NCBI GenBank assembly: GCA_965230335.1
Contig: CBDDKS010000006.1
Location: 1,488,001-1,552,000, forward strand
From: CBDDKS01 sp965230335
GTDB taxonomy: Bacteria > Pseudomonadota > Gammaproteobacteria > Enterobacterales > Kangiellaceae
DNA length: 64,000 nucleotides
Direction: 5' to 3'
The notes beneath the pieces were generated by a model that saw nothing but the letters and a program-made list of their open reading frames with translations, was not told the DNA's origin and made no database searches. Below, in pieces: positions 15,698-25,103 of the stretch. Made by a program: the position numbers and the translations under genes. Within the stretch, counting starts at the first letter, position 1. Each line of letters begins with the position of its first letter.

Positions 15698-17035
15698 TTA
15701 GCTTGTGAGAATTCTAAATAGATTAGTGAAGTCTTCATCAATATCACGATCTTCTTCTCTTAAGGATTTTATTTTTCTGCATGCATGAAGAACCGTTGTA
15801 TGATCTTTTCCACCAAAAGATTCACCTATTTCAGGCAAGCTTCTGTTGGTTAACTCTTTAGCCAAAGTCATGGCCACTTGTCTTGGTCGAGCAATCGATC
15901 GATTACGTCTCTTGGACATCAAATCAGAAACTTTTATTTTATAGTATTCTGCTACAGTTTTCTGAATATTATCAATACTAATTTGCCTATCCTGAGCAGC
16001 AATTAAATCTCTAAGGGCATCTTTTACAAACTCTATCGTTATGGCTTTGCCTGTAAACTGTGCATTAGCAATAACCCTTTTTAAAGCGCCTTCAAGTTCT
16101 CTCACATTAGAACGAATACGTTTTGCTATGAAAAAAGCAACTTCATTGGGTAACTCAATTTGATTTTGCTCAGCTTTCGAGATAAGAATAGCCACTCGTG
16201 TTTCCAGCTCAGGTGGTTCAACTGCAACAGTCAGCCCCCAACCAAAACGCGACTTCAAACGTTCCTCAACACCATCGATTTCTTTTGGATAACGATCAGA
16301 TGTTAAAATAACCTGTCTATCACCTTCCAGTAATGCGTTGAAGGTATGAAAAAACTCTTCTTGTGAACGCTCTTTATTAGCAAAAAACTGAATATCATCG
16401 ATAAGTAATGCATCCACTGAACGATAAAAGCGCTTGAAATCATCTATTGTATTGGTTTGCAATGCTTTCACCATATCAGCAACAAAACGTTCTGAATGCA
16501 AATAAATGACTTTTCCTTGAGGCTTATCTTTTAAAATCAAGTTACCGACAGCATGCATTAAGTGAGTCTTTCCTAACCCTACACCACCATATATAAACAA
16601 AGGATTGTAAGCTTTACCTGGATTTTTTGCTACTTGCTTTGCCGCTGCTGTAGCCAGCTGATTGGATTTACCCTGAACATATTTTTTAAAACTGAAGGAT
16701 TTATTAAGATTGGAATTATGATTGACGATAAGTTTCGGGGCTTGTGTGTTATCTTTTATCAATTCATCATTTTTTGCTGTGAATGGTAATGTTTGCTGAT
16801 GAATAACTAGATTGACTTTAACTGACTCATCTTTTGCATACTCTTCAATAAAGCTATGGATTTTTTGTAAATAATTTTCTCTCACCCAATCCAAAATAAA
16901 CCGATTGGGCGCACCCAATGTAATTTGGCAAGCCCCTTCATCAACAATCAGAGGTCTAATCCATGTATTAAACTGACTGGGGGCTAATTCTTCTTTTAAT
17001 TTTTTATTGCAGTAATGCCAATTGGATTGAGTCAC
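15698..17035 (-). CDS. dnaA: Chromosomal replication initiator protein DnaA
   Basis: AAA+ initiator that binds DnaA boxes, melts oriC and loads the helicase. I start it at the GTG at 17033-17035 (VTQSNWHYCNKKLKEELAP), which has AAAGGT just upstream. The frame stays open to 17131, but that extension (MFFSVENSRSFYQF...) is unlike any DnaA. This gives 445 residues: domain I to about 85, a short linker, the AAA+ core with Walker A GGVGLGKTH and Walker B LLIDDIQFF, and domain IV with the DnaA signature around DHTTVLHACRKI. It reads away from oriC and heads the dnaA-dnaN-recF-gyrB cluster. Confidence 0.98.
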   Translation of the reverse strand: MTQSNWHYCNKKLKEELAPSQFNTWIRPLIVDEGACQITLGAPNRFILDWVRENYLQKIHSFIEEYAKDESVKVNLVIHQQTLPFTAKNDELIKDNTQAPKLIVNHNSNLNKSFSFKKYVQGKSNQLATAAAKQVAKNPGKAYNPLFIYGGVGLGKTHLMHAVGNLILKDKPQGKVIYLHSERFVADMVKALQTNTIDDFKRFYRSVDALLIDDIQFFANKERSQEEFFHTFNALLEGDRQVILTSDRYPKEIDGVEERLKSRFGWGLTVAVEPPELETRVAILISKAEQNQIELPNEVAFFIAKRIRSNVRELEGALKRVIANAQFTGKAITIEFVKDALRDLIAAQDRQISIDNIQKTVAEYYKIKVSDLMSKRRNRSIARPRQVAMTLAKELTNRSLPEIGESFGGKDHTTVLHACRKIKSLREEDRDIDEDFTNLFRILTS

Positions 17036-17111
17036 TAAATTACCTTTGACTTTTTTGATGAAAAATAAAAAGGGAAGAAAGTGTAGATCGAATTGATAAA
17101 AGGATCTAGAG

Positions 17112-17700
17112 TTTTCCACAGAAAAAAACAAAAAAGCTTAGACTAAATTATTACTAAAATTTTTTTATTATGCTTTTAAATAATGAAAGCCCCATGTAAT
17201 CAGGTATTATCCTGTTAATTAAATAGGAAAAAAGCAAAAAAAATAACACTCCTTATAAAAAACCTACAGTTATCAACACTTTTTAAAAAAACACTCACTT
17301 GCTTATACATAATTTATCAACAAGATAGCATAAGCATCAACTTATTGTTTTTTATACTTTAAATAGAGTTATTAACAAGAGATTGGGAGGCTAATAATAA
17401 CAATAAATAATAAATATATTTATATATTATATTTATAATCATCCTGTATGATTTTTTGTTTATTCGTATAATTAACTTTATCTTTTCAAAGAATACTTTA
17501 TGATACCCCTAAGAGTCATTTTAAATGACAATACGCCGTATCATCTTTATCTATGAGTTGTCCACAAAAATGATAAAAAACAATTTTTTTACGGTTTTTA
17601 TATAAAAAAAAGCCTTCTTAATTGAATTAATCAAAATACCAATTGATCTCTAGTAAGTGTTTGGTTAGAATGCGCCGCCTTGCCGTAGAATTTTGGTTTT
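17112..17700. other. oriC: Chromosomal replication origin oriC
   Basis: Gene-free region between dnaA and rpmH with a cluster of DnaA boxes: TTATCAACA at 17270-17278 and 17314-17322, TTATACATA at 17303-17311, TTATTAACA at 17369-17377, TTGTCCACA at 17558-17566 and TTTTCCACA at 17112-17120. An almost pure A/T block at about 17395-17450 sits beside the boxes and is a good candidate for the unwinding element. The position between divergent dnaA and rpmH is the classical gammaproteobacterial origin. Exact borders are not determined. The promoters of dnaA and rpmH must also lie here. Confidence 0.88.
17643..17671 (+). promoter_or_regulatory. Putative promoter of rpmH-rnpA
   Basis: TTGATC (17643-17648) and TAGAAT (17666-17671) are separated by 17 bp, about 70 bp before the rpmH start. 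Spacing is ideal and the location fits the rpmH operon. Confidence 0.5.
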
Positions 17701-17740
17701 TACTAGGCTCACAAAAGCGATTTATTTAGCAGGTTTTATC

Positions 17741-17875
17741 ATGAAACGTACATTTCAGCCATCCAATCTTAAACGTAAGCGCCGCCATGGTTTTAGAGCC
17801 CGTATGGCGACAAAAGGTGGGCGTTTAATCATCAAGCGTCGAAGAGCAAAAGGGCGGCATCGTCTTTCTGCATAA
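17741..17875 (+). CDS. rpmH: 50S ribosomal protein L34
   Basis: Small, highly basic large-subunit ribosomal protein. It has 44 residues, starting MKRTFQPSNLKRKRRHGFRA and ending GRHRLSA, nearly identical in plan to E. coli L34 (46 residues). The ATG at 17741 has AGG seven bases upstream. The frame stays open for 16 more codons upstream, but that part is unlike L34. It is the first gene of the rpmH-rnpA-yidD-yidC-mnmE series next to oriC. Confidence 0.98.
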   Translation: MKRTFQPSNLKRKRRHGFRARMATKGGRLIIKRRRAKGRHRLSA

Positions 17876-17926
17876 TTTATTTAATGTAATCAATACATTA
17901 TAAAATAATTCCCGAAAATTTATACT

Positions 17927-18289
17927 TTGTACTCATTTCCTTTATCGAGTCGTTTGATCACTGCTAAGGATTATTCTTTCGTTTTTAATAACGAGCCTGT
18001 AAAGTTTTCAGCTAAAGGGTTTGTTTTATTAGCTAAGCCCAATAAGCTGAATTTATGTCGATTAGGCTTAGCTATTGCCAAAAAGCAGGTGAAGCTGGCT
18101 GTTAAAAGAAATTTAATAAAAAGAAAAATCAGAGAGTCATTTCGTCTCAATAATCATCATTTACCACCGTGTGATTATGTTGTTTTGATTCGTAGAGAGA
18201 TTAACTTTATGGCAAAAAAAGATATGGATATGGCCTTAAATCAACTGTGGTTTAGTGTAGACAAAAAGTTATGCAACAATTTAGCATAA
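17927..18289 (+). CDS. rnpA: Ribonuclease P protein component
   Basis: Protein subunit of RNase P, which matures tRNA 5' ends. It has 120 residues. The conserved RNR motif region reads AVKRNLIKRKIRESFR (about residues 57-72), and GLAIAKKQVKLAVKRN precedes it. The start is a TTG (17927), chosen because SFPLSSRLITAKDYSFVF after it matches the family N-terminus. The ribosome-binding site is weak, so the start is less certain than the gene. The end overlaps yidD by 19 bp. Confidence 0.95.
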   Translation: MYSFPLSSRLITAKDYSFVFNNEPVKFSAKGFVLLAKPNKLNLCRLGLAIAKKQVKLAVKRNLIKRKIRESFRLNNHHLPPCDYVVLIRREINFMAKKDMDMALNQLWFSVDKKLCNNLA

Positions 18290-18543
18290 TACTTATTCGG
18301 TTTTATCGTCGAACATTCAGCTATTTAATGGGAGCAAGGTGTCGATTTTATCCAAGTTGTTCTTATTATGCGGAGCAGGCCATTATGAAACATGGATTTA
18401 TCAAAGGCGGTTGGTTAGCTATAAAACGAATTTGTCGATGTCATCCATTAAATGACGGTGGCTATGATCCGGTTCCTGAACAACTCGATAAAAAGCAATG
18501 TTTGGGCGTAGAAAAAAACACATTTTTATCAAACAGAGATTGA
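18271..18543 (+). CDS. yidD: Membrane protein insertion efficiency factor YidD
   Basis: Small membrane-associated protein (90 residues) that assists YidC-dependent insertion. The family core GARCRFYPSCSYYAEQAI, with its conserved cysteines, and CRCHPLNDGGYDPVP are both present. Its start overlaps the end of rnpA and yidC begins 5 bp after its stop, the standard arrangement, so translation is probably coupled. Confidence 0.96.
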   Translation: MQQFSIILIRFYRRTFSYLMGARCRFYPSCSYYAEQAIMKHGFIKGGWLAIKRICRCHPLNDGGYDPVPEQLDKKQCLGVEKNTFLSNRD

Positions 18544-18547
18544 TACG

Positions 18548-20287
18548 ATGGAATCAGCACGTGGTTATCTTTTATTCGCTCTTGCCCTGGTAACATTTTT
18601 ACTTTATCAGAAGTGGCAGGAAGATTTTCCTCCTAAAACGTCAGTACCACAAAAAACAATATCAGAAACAACGTCTAATATTGATTTACCTGAACTCACC
18701 TCTTCAGAAGAAAAGCCATCTTTAACACAGGACAGCATGCTTCCTGAAAATATTAACACACCTCAGGATGCAACAAATAAAACAGTACCATCATTATCGT
18801 CATCAGAAAGGTTGGTTGTTTTAAAAACAGAACATTTGGAAATAACCATTGATAGGGAGGGTGGTGATGTTGTTGAGGCAAAACTATTAAAATTTGCTAA
18901 AGAACTGTCAGAAAAAGAAGATCCAGTAGTATTATTAACACAAAAAGAATCCAGGGTCTTTATTGCTCGAAGTGGTTTAATGGGACAGGATACACCGGAT
19001 TATCCCAAAAACACTAGGATTACCAGAGCCGTTTATACACCTATAACGCAGAAAAAGACATTAGAAGAAGGCGATGAGCAATTGGAATGGCGTATGCAAT
19101 GGACAAATAGCACTGGTGTTGTGTTTGAAAAAGTATTTCGTCTGTACCCAGGAAAATACCATGTGGATGTTGCTTATCATATAAAAAATAAATCCAATAC
19201 ATCAGATAACTATCGCTTTTTTAATCAATTGGTAAGAGATGCTATCAATACAGATAAAGCCATTGGTTTTGGTTTGCGATCTTATGTTGGAGGTGCTTAC
19301 TCAACACAAGATATTTCCTATGAAAAGCATAGTTTTGGTGATTTTAATGATGAGCCTTTGAAAAATATTTTAACAAAAGGCGGGTGGATCGCTTTTCTTC
19401 AACATTACTTTGTTTCTTCCTGGATACCTAATCAAAATGGAGAAAATCAAATTACGAGCGGATATAAAGAAAAGAATGGTATTGGTGAACATCAATTATT
19501 GGTGATACAGTCTCCAGTGACGATTGAATCAGGGGAAGAAAAGGAAATTGTATCCACTTTGTATTTAGGACCTAAAAATCAAAAAGAATTGGAAAAGTTA
19601 GCAAGTGGACTTCAACGAACCGTGGATTATGGATTTTTTTGGTGGATAGGTGAGCCTATCTTTTGGTTGCTTACTTTTTTTCAGTCGGTTGTTTTTAATT
19701 GGGGTGTAGCCATTATATTAGTAACAATGACTGTTAAATTATTCTTGTATCCACTGGCCAATGCACAATATCGATCATTTGCGAAAATGCGGTTGTTAAC
19801 CCCTAAGTTTCAAAAGATCAAAGAGCGTTATGGTGATGATAGACAGAATTTGTCGAAAGCCATGATGGAGTTATATAAAAAAGAAAAAGTGAATCCTTTA
19901 GGTGGGTGTTTGCCTTTACTGATTCAAATGCCGGTATTTTTAGCGCTTTACTGGGTATTGATAGAGAGTTATGAAATTCGTCACGCGCCTTTTGCTTTTT
20001 GGATACAGGACTTATCAACCAAAGATCCTTATTTTGTTTTACCTATATTAATGGGTTTAAGTATGTGGTTGATGCAAAAACTACAACCCATGTCACCCAC
20101 CATGGATCCCATGCAACAAAAGATTATGCAAATGTTGCCGGTGATGATGACCGTATTCTTTGTGTTTTTCCCTGCAGGCTTGGTGTTATATTGGGTTATT
20201 AATAATGTCTTGTCGATTGCACAACAAGTCTATATTACAAGAAAAATAGAAAAAGAAGCGGCACAGAAACAGAAGAAAAAAGGTTAG
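18548..20287 (+). CDS. yidC: Membrane protein insertase YidC
   Basis: Inner-membrane insertase that works alone or with SecYEG. It has 579 residues, as in other gammaproteobacteria (548 in E. coli). There is an N-terminal membrane anchor (residues 5-21), a Pro/Ser/Thr-rich linker, a large periplasmic beta domain (about 90-350), then the conserved C-terminal core. In the core, GVAIILVTMTVKLFLYPLA, MELYKKEKVNPLGGCLPLLI and FFPAGLVLYWVINNVLSI are recognisable transmembrane and loop blocks. It ends in a basic tail (QKQKKKG) that can contact the ribosome. mnmE follows 15 bp later. Confidence 0.98.
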   Translation: MESARGYLLFALALVTFLLYQKWQEDFPPKTSVPQKTISETTSNIDLPELTSSEEKPSLTQDSMLPENINTPQDATNKTVPSLSSSERLVVLKTEHLEITIDREGGDVVEAKLLKFAKELSEKEDPVVLLTQKESRVFIARSGLMGQDTPDYPKNTRITRAVYTPITQKKTLEEGDEQLEWRMQWTNSTGVVFEKVFRLYPGKYHVDVAYHIKNKSNTSDNYRFFNQLVRDAINTDKAIGFGLRSYVGGAYSTQDISYEKHSFGDFNDEPLKNILTKGGWIAFLQHYFVSSWIPNQNGENQITSGYKEKNGIGEHQLLVIQSPVTIESGEEKEIVSTLYLGPKNQKELEKLASGLQRTVDYGFFWWIGEPIFWLLTFFQSVVFNWGVAIILVTMTVKLFLYPLANAQYRSFAKMRLLTPKFQKIKERYGDDRQNLSKAMMELYKKEKVNPLGGCLPLLIQMPVFLALYWVLIESYEIRHAPFAFWIQDLSTKDPYFVLPILMGLSMWLMQKLQPMSPTMDPMQQKIMQMLPVMMTVFFVFFPAGLVLYWVINNVLSIAQQVYITRKIEKEAAQKQKKKG

Positions 20288-20302
20288 CGTTTCTTTTTTG
20301 TA

Positions 20303-21676
20303 ATGGAAGAGCAAACCCTAAAAAAACAAGATACGATAGTTGCTGTAGCAACAGCAATGATGCCATCCAGTGTTGGCATTATTCGTGTGTCTGGTCCTAA
20401 CGCTTTTTCTCTCGCAGAGAAAATCACTAAGAAGAAGATAATACCCAGAAGTATACAGTATTTGAATTTTTATTCAGCGGAAGACTTGATACTGGATAAA
20501 GGTATTATTTTATCATTCCAATCTCCCAACTCTTTTACAGGAGAAGATGTGATAGAGCTTCAAGGACATGGAGGGCCTATTATACTAAGGCAGTTAATAC
20601 AAACCCTATGTCAATTTGGTGCGAGGTTGGCTCGTCCAGGAGAGTTTAGCGAACGGGCTTTTTTAAATGATAAACTGGATTTGGTTCAGGCAGAAGCCAT
20701 CGATGATTTGATTAAATCAACATCCGAACAAGCAGCGTTTAGTGCCATGAACAGCTTACAAGGAAATTTTTCTACACATATTCAACAGCTTGTTGAGCAT
20801 TTGATTCAATGTCGATTATATATAGAGTCTGCCATTGATTTTTCAGAAGAAGAAATAGACTTTTTGTCTGATAAAAAAATTGAGAATAGGATTCGACAAT
20901 GGCTGGTGGATATGAAGGAGCTCAAGGAAAAAGCATCTCAAGGTTCTTTGCTAAGAGAAGGTATCACGGTGGTTATTGCTGGGAAGCCTAATGCTGGAAA
21001 ATCCAGTATACTGAATGCATTGGCTGGAGAAGAGCGAGCTATTGTTACCGATATTGCCGGGACAACACGAGATGCATTAAAAGAAGTATTAACAATAGAT
21101 GGACTGCCTATTCATATCATTGATACGGCGGGCTTAAGAGAAACCAATGATAAAGTAGAACAAATGGGTATTCATAAAGCCAGGGAAGCCATTAAAAATG
21201 CTAATCATATATTATTGGTTATAGATGCATCACTTAAAGGACAAAATATAAAAAAAGAAATAGAAGAGTGCTTAAAAATAACCCATAAACAACAGAAGTC
21301 ATTAACTTTAGTTGCTAATAAACAAGATTTGGATGTCGCTGTATTAGAGAGTATACCGGATGATCTGTCCGTTATTAAAGTCAGTGCAAAAACGCTTGAA
21401 GGGTTGGATCGGTTAAAAGAACATTTAAAGGATGTAGCTGGTTATCAAGCATCCAATGAAAATGTATTTCTTGCACGAAGCAGGCATTTGGAAGCGATGG
21501 CTCTTGCCAATCAACATGTTGAACAAAGCTTATATCAATTAGTGGAATATAAAGCGGGAGAGTTGGTTGCTGAAGAACTGCGTTTGGCTCAAAAAGCCTT
21601 GGATGAAATAACGGGTAAATTTACTTCGGATGATCTTCTTGGCCGTATTTTTTCCAGCTTTTGTATTGGAAAATAA
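20303..21676 (+). CDS. mnmE: tRNA modification GTPase MnmE
   Basis: GTPase that, with MnmG, installs the carboxymethylaminomethyl group at U34 of tRNA wobble positions. It has 457 residues. The N-terminal tetrahydrofolate-binding domain starts DTIVAVATAMMPSSVGIIRV. The inserted G domain has AGKPNAGKSSILNAL (G1), DIAGTTRD (G2), DTAGLRE (G3) and ANKQDLD (G4). The C-terminus ends with the catalytic-cysteine motif FCIGK. The partner gene mnmG is about 1.5 kb downstream, separated by one opposite-strand gene. No good ribosome-binding site lies close to the ATG. Confidence 0.98.
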   Translation: MEEQTLKKQDTIVAVATAMMPSSVGIIRVSGPNAFSLAEKITKKKIIPRSIQYLNFYSAEDLILDKGIILSFQSPNSFTGEDVIELQGHGGPIILRQLIQTLCQFGARLARPGEFSERAFLNDKLDLVQAEAIDDLIKSTSEQAAFSAMNSLQGNFSTHIQQLVEHLIQCRLYIESAIDFSEEEIDFLSDKKIENRIRQWLVDMKELKEKASQGSLLREGITVVIAGKPNAGKSSILNALAGEERAIVTDIAGTTRDALKEVLTIDGLPIHIIDTAGLRETNDKVEQMGIHKAREAIKNANHILLVIDASLKGQNIKKEIEECLKITHKQQKSLTLVANKQDLDVAVLESIPDDLSVIKVSAKTLEGLDRLKEHLKDVAGYQASNENVFLARSRHLEAMALANQHVEQSLYQLVEYKAGELVAEELRLAQKALDEITGKFTSDDLLGRIFSSFCIGK

Positions 21677-21711
21677 AAGCCGTATTATTTTTTTAAACTA
21701 GTCGGTTTTTC

Positions 21712-22995
21712 TTATCCCGAGTTCAGGTTTAGAAGTGTTGCTATTTTGAGAATATTGTCCGGATTAAATTGAATAATAATTTCTCCATCACCATCATCAT
21801 GTTTTATCAGTAAATCAAAGGTTTTATCAGAAATATTGGTGACTTTACCTTTAAAGACTTTATCCTGAGCATTGGTTATTGTGACATGTTTGTTTTTCAG
21901 TGTTTCAATTAAGGCCATAGACGGTTTTTCATATTCTTTAGAAAAATGGACTTGTTTTTTTTGTGAAGCAGTATGAGCTTCTTTTTTTAAATTGCTGGAT
22001 GTTTCTTGTTCTGAAGAAATAGAAATGGGAACAATATTTTGTCCATTTAAGTTTAATGAGAAACCAAATGTTTTTATTGCATTAGATAAAGGTACTTTCT
22101 TGAAGTCAGAAAAAGGAATGCCAACAGAAGGAGAAAATAGAAATGCCAGATTGTTTGTATTATTGATAAAGGCATAGTAATTATCTATGAAAGAATCAGA
22201 AAGAATCAATTGACGCTCTCTACAAAACTGACTTAATTTTTGTAAATGCTGTTGCCTGAACTCTTCAATAGTTAAATTTTGTTCAGTAGCACAAAAAGAA
22301 TCTCTTTTTACAAAAAATTCTGGTTTATATAAAATTAAGCTGCCCTTAACTAAATAAGGCGAGTTTTGAACATCCAACCATTCTGACTCCTGTTCAAAAG
22401 ATAAAAAATGATCCAGATAGGCTTTAGTGGATAGTTTTAGCTGTGAACTAAAGGCATTATATAAATAATGGAGTTGAAACTTTCCTTTTATATTTCCTTG
22501 ATTAATTTTTTCGAGATCTTGTATGGATAAATCCTGACGATCAGAGCAACCCTGAATAAATAATTTACCAAAGATGGAATCACTGACCACTTTTTCTTTA
22601 ATATCAGAAACAAAAAATATCACACCATCTAAATTTAAAGTACCTTCATCAGGATATTGATTGAGTATAATGTCTTTGTGCAAGTTATGGATGTTTAACC
22701 AGTCCATCATTTTAAATGAAGGAAAAGAAATGGTGGCTGTATCAGCGTGTAAAATTAATCCCATGTCTTTTTGGTTCAGCTTTACGTTTTTAAGATAAAT
22801 ATGACCCTCATGATCCATATAGTGATATTGATAGTTTAATGAATAACCGGCAGGTAAAAAAGAGAGTGCAGAATTAATGGATAATTGAAGTTGATACCAC
22901 ATATATCCACATATAGATGCAGCTAGAACAATTAATAAAAAAAATGTTCGTAAAGAGGTCCTGAGGGTACGATTAACCATAAATGAGGCAACCAT
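21712..22995 (-). CDS. Membrane-anchored protein of unknown function
   Basis: I do not recognise this 427-residue protein. It has one N-terminal membrane segment (about residues 16-34, TFFLLIVLAASICGYMWYQL), so it is probably an inner-membrane protein with a large periplasmic part. The body is beta-rich (GHIYLKNVKLNQKDMGLILH, EGTLNLDGVIFFVSD), a little like AsmA/DUF-type envelope proteins. A polar linker (about 330-360) precedes a separate C-terminal beta domain (NKHVTITNAQDKVFKGKVTN and on) that looks like a small SH3/Sm-like barrel. It lies alone on the minus strand between mnmE and mnmG. The last codons coincide with a short repeated motif (see findings). Confidence 0.7.
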   Translation of the reverse strand: MVASFMVNRTLRTSLRTFFLLIVLAASICGYMWYQLQLSINSALSFLPAGYSLNYQYHYMDHEGHIYLKNVKLNQKDMGLILHADTATISFPSFKMMDWLNIHNLHKDIILNQYPDEGTLNLDGVIFFVSDIKEKVVSDSIFGKLFIQGCSDRQDLSIQDLEKINQGNIKGKFQLHYLYNAFSSQLKLSTKAYLDHFLSFEQESEWLDVQNSPYLVKGSLILYKPEFFVKRDSFCATEQNLTIEEFRQQHLQKLSQFCRERQLILSDSFIDNYYAFINNTNNLAFLFSPSVGIPFSDFKKVPLSNAIKTFGFSLNLNGQNIVPISISSEQETSSNLKKEAHTASQKKQVHFSKEYEKPSMALIETLKNKHVTITNAQDKVFKGKVTNISDKTFDLLIKHDDGDGEIIIQFNPDNILKIATLLNLNSG

Positions 22996-23060
22996 TCATA
23001 ACATGTTGTTTTTCTTGTATGCTAAATTTGAAAGCTGTTGTTGTATCCAAGTATAGCAAC

Positions 23061-23096
23061 CAAAAAAAACAGCGAGGCAAAAAGCCTGTTTTTTTT
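23061..23096 (+). terminator. Possible bidirectional terminator hairpin
   Basis: AGGC (23075-23078) and GCCT (23084-23087) form a short stem, extended by flanking A-run/T-run pairing, followed by eight T. It lies between two divergent genes, where a terminator is not required, so it may only stop antisense transcription. The stem is short. Confidence 0.3.
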
Positions 23097-23213
23097 AACT
23101 ATTTTACATAAATATCTAAAAAAGTGATTTGAAGTAGTTCATGTTTTATACAAATTTAGGTAAAATTGTCTGTTAACTTAAAGAAAAAGAGCTTTTTAAT
23201 AGGATAAGATAAG

Positions 23214-25103
23214 ATGTATTTCCCATCAAAATTTGATGTTATTGTCGTTGGCGGTGGCCATGCAGGAACAGAAGCAGCTTTGGCTGTTTCCAGGATGGGT
23301 GTACGTTGTTTATTGTTAACCCATAATATTGATACGATAGGTCAGATGAGCTGCAACCCTGCGATAGGAGGTATTGGTAAAGGACATTTAGTGAAAGAAA
23401 TTGATGCTATGGGCGGCATTATGGCAGAAGCCATTGATCATGCTGGCATTCAGTTTCGTACATTAAACGCAAGAAAAGGACCGGCCGTGAGGGCAACAAG
23501 AGCCCAAGCTGATCGGGCGTTATATAAAGCCTATATTCGAAAAGCGATAGATAACCAGCCACATTTAACGGTTTTTCAGCAGTCAGCGGAAGATCTGCTG
23601 ATTGAACAGGAAAAAGTTGTTGGTGTAAAAACACAAATGGGGTTGGTCTTTGAATGTAAGGCCGTTATTTTGGCGACGGGTACTTTTTTGGGTGGACAGA
23701 TACATATTGGTTTATCGAACTATAAAGGTGGTCGAGCTGGAGATGCGTCTTCTATTGCTTTGGCTGAACGCTTACGGGAAATGCCTTTTAAAGTTGATCG
23801 GCTGAAAACAGGCACACCACCAAGAATTGATGCAAAGACCATTGATTTTAACCAAATGGAACCCCAGCCTGGAGATAATCCTACGCCTGTTTTTTCATTT
23901 ATCGGTCATCGACACCAACATCCTCAACAAGTGAATTGCTGGATAACACACACCAATCAAAACACTCACGATATCATACGAACGGGCCTTGATCGTTCAC
24001 CCATGTATACCGGAGCAATAGATGGTGTTGGTCCAAGGTATTGTCCTTCAATAGAAGATAAGATCATCCGTTTTGCGGAAAGAGACTCCCATCAGATTTT
24101 TATTGAACCGGAAGGGTTAGAAACACAAGAAGTCTACCCCAATGGTATTTCAACCAGCTTACCTTTTGATGTGCAGTTAAGCTTTGTTCGTAGTATTGCA
24201 GGTATGGAAAATGCTCATATTACGCGACCAGGTTATGCAATTGAATATGACTTTTTTGATCCCAAAGATTTAACCGCCAGTTTGGAGACACCTTTTGTTA
24301 AAGGTTTGTTTTTTGCAGGCCAGATTAATGGCACAACCGGCTATGAAGAAGCGGCTGCTCAAGGTTTGGTTGCAGGTATTAATGCGGCTTTACAAGTACA
24401 GGAAAAGCCGGCCTGGATACCCTCACGTGAAGAATCTTATATGGGTGTGATGATTGATGACCTAGTTACTCAGGGTACAAAAGAACCTTACCGTATGTTT
24501 ACTTCAAGAGCTGAATACCGTTTGTTATTGAGAGAAGATAATGCAGATATTCGTTTAACAGAAAAAGCGAAATCCTTGGGATTGATTAATGAAACCCGTT
24601 GGCAGATATTTAATGAAAAAAAGGAAGCCGTTGAAAAAGAAATTGCCCGTATGCAGTCCATAATGATTCATCCTCAAACGCCGCAAGCAGAAGCTTTAAA
24701 TGCCTATATTGAACGACCATTAAGTCGTGAAGCACGTTTAAGTGAATTATTAAAACGCCCAGAGTTAACCTATGACTCTCTAATGTCATTGGAAGGTATC
24801 GGGCCAGGAGTAGAAAATGAGCAGGTTGCTTTGCAGGTGGAGGTGCAAGCCAAGTATGCAGGATATATACACCGGCAAAGTGAAGAGATTGCCCGAAATC
24901 AGCGTTATGAACAGACATTGTTACCACAAGACTTGAGTTTTTCATCGATTTCCGGGTTATCCACGGAAGTTTGTCAAAAGCTGGAGCAAATAAAACCCCA
25001 AACACTGGGGCAGGCATCTCGTATTTCGGGTGTGACGCCAGCGGCTATTTCTTTGATTTTGGTTTACCTTAAAAAACATCATTTACTTAAAAAAACGGCC
25101 TAG
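23214..25103 (+). CDS. mnmG: tRNA U34 carboxymethylaminomethyl synthase subunit MnmG
   Basis: FAD-dependent partner of MnmE in wobble-uridine modification. It has 629 residues, the standard length. The FAD-binding motif VVGGGHAGTEAALA is at about residues 11-24, the signature TCNPAIGG-like block reads SCNPAIGGIGKGHLVKE, and a second conserved block GLFFAGQINGTTGYEEAAAQG is at about 363-383. The C-terminal helical domain that binds MnmE and tRNA is complete. The TAG stop forms the edge of a miniature inverted-repeat element that separates it from rsmG. Confidence 0.98.
   Translation: MYFPSKFDVIVVGGGHAGTEAALAVSRMGVRCLLLTHNIDTIGQMSCNPAIGGIGKGHLVKEIDAMGGIMAEAIDHAGIQFRTLNARKGPAVRATRAQADRALYKAYIRKAIDNQPHLTVFQQSAEDLLIEQEKVVGVKTQMGLVFECKAVILATGTFLGGQIHIGLSNYKGGRAGDASSIALAERLREMPFKVDRLKTGTPPRIDAKTIDFNQMEPQPGDNPTPVFSFIGHRHQHPQQVNCWITHTNQNTHDIIRTGLDRSPMYTGAIDGVGPRYCPSIEDKIIRFAERDSHQIFIEPEGLETQEVYPNGISTSLPFDVQLSFVRSIAGMENAHITRPGYAIEYDFFDPKDLTASLETPFVKGLFFAGQINGTTGYEEAAAQGLVAGINAALQVQEKPAWIPSREESYMGVMIDDLVTQGTKEPYRMFTSRAEYRLLLREDNADIRLTEKAKSLGLINETRWQIFNEKKEAVEKEIARMQSIMIHPQTPQAEALNAYIERPLSREARLSELLKRPELTYDSLMSLEGIGPGVENEQVALQVEVQAKYAGYIHRQSEEIARNQRYEQTLLPQDLSFSSISGLSTEVCQKLEQIKPQTLGQASRISGVTPAAISLILVYLKKHHLLKKTA

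Noticed and set aside
24610..25017. 135-codon frame antisense to mnmG
   Set aside because: Inside a well-conserved gene; the translated sequence does not look like a protein family.
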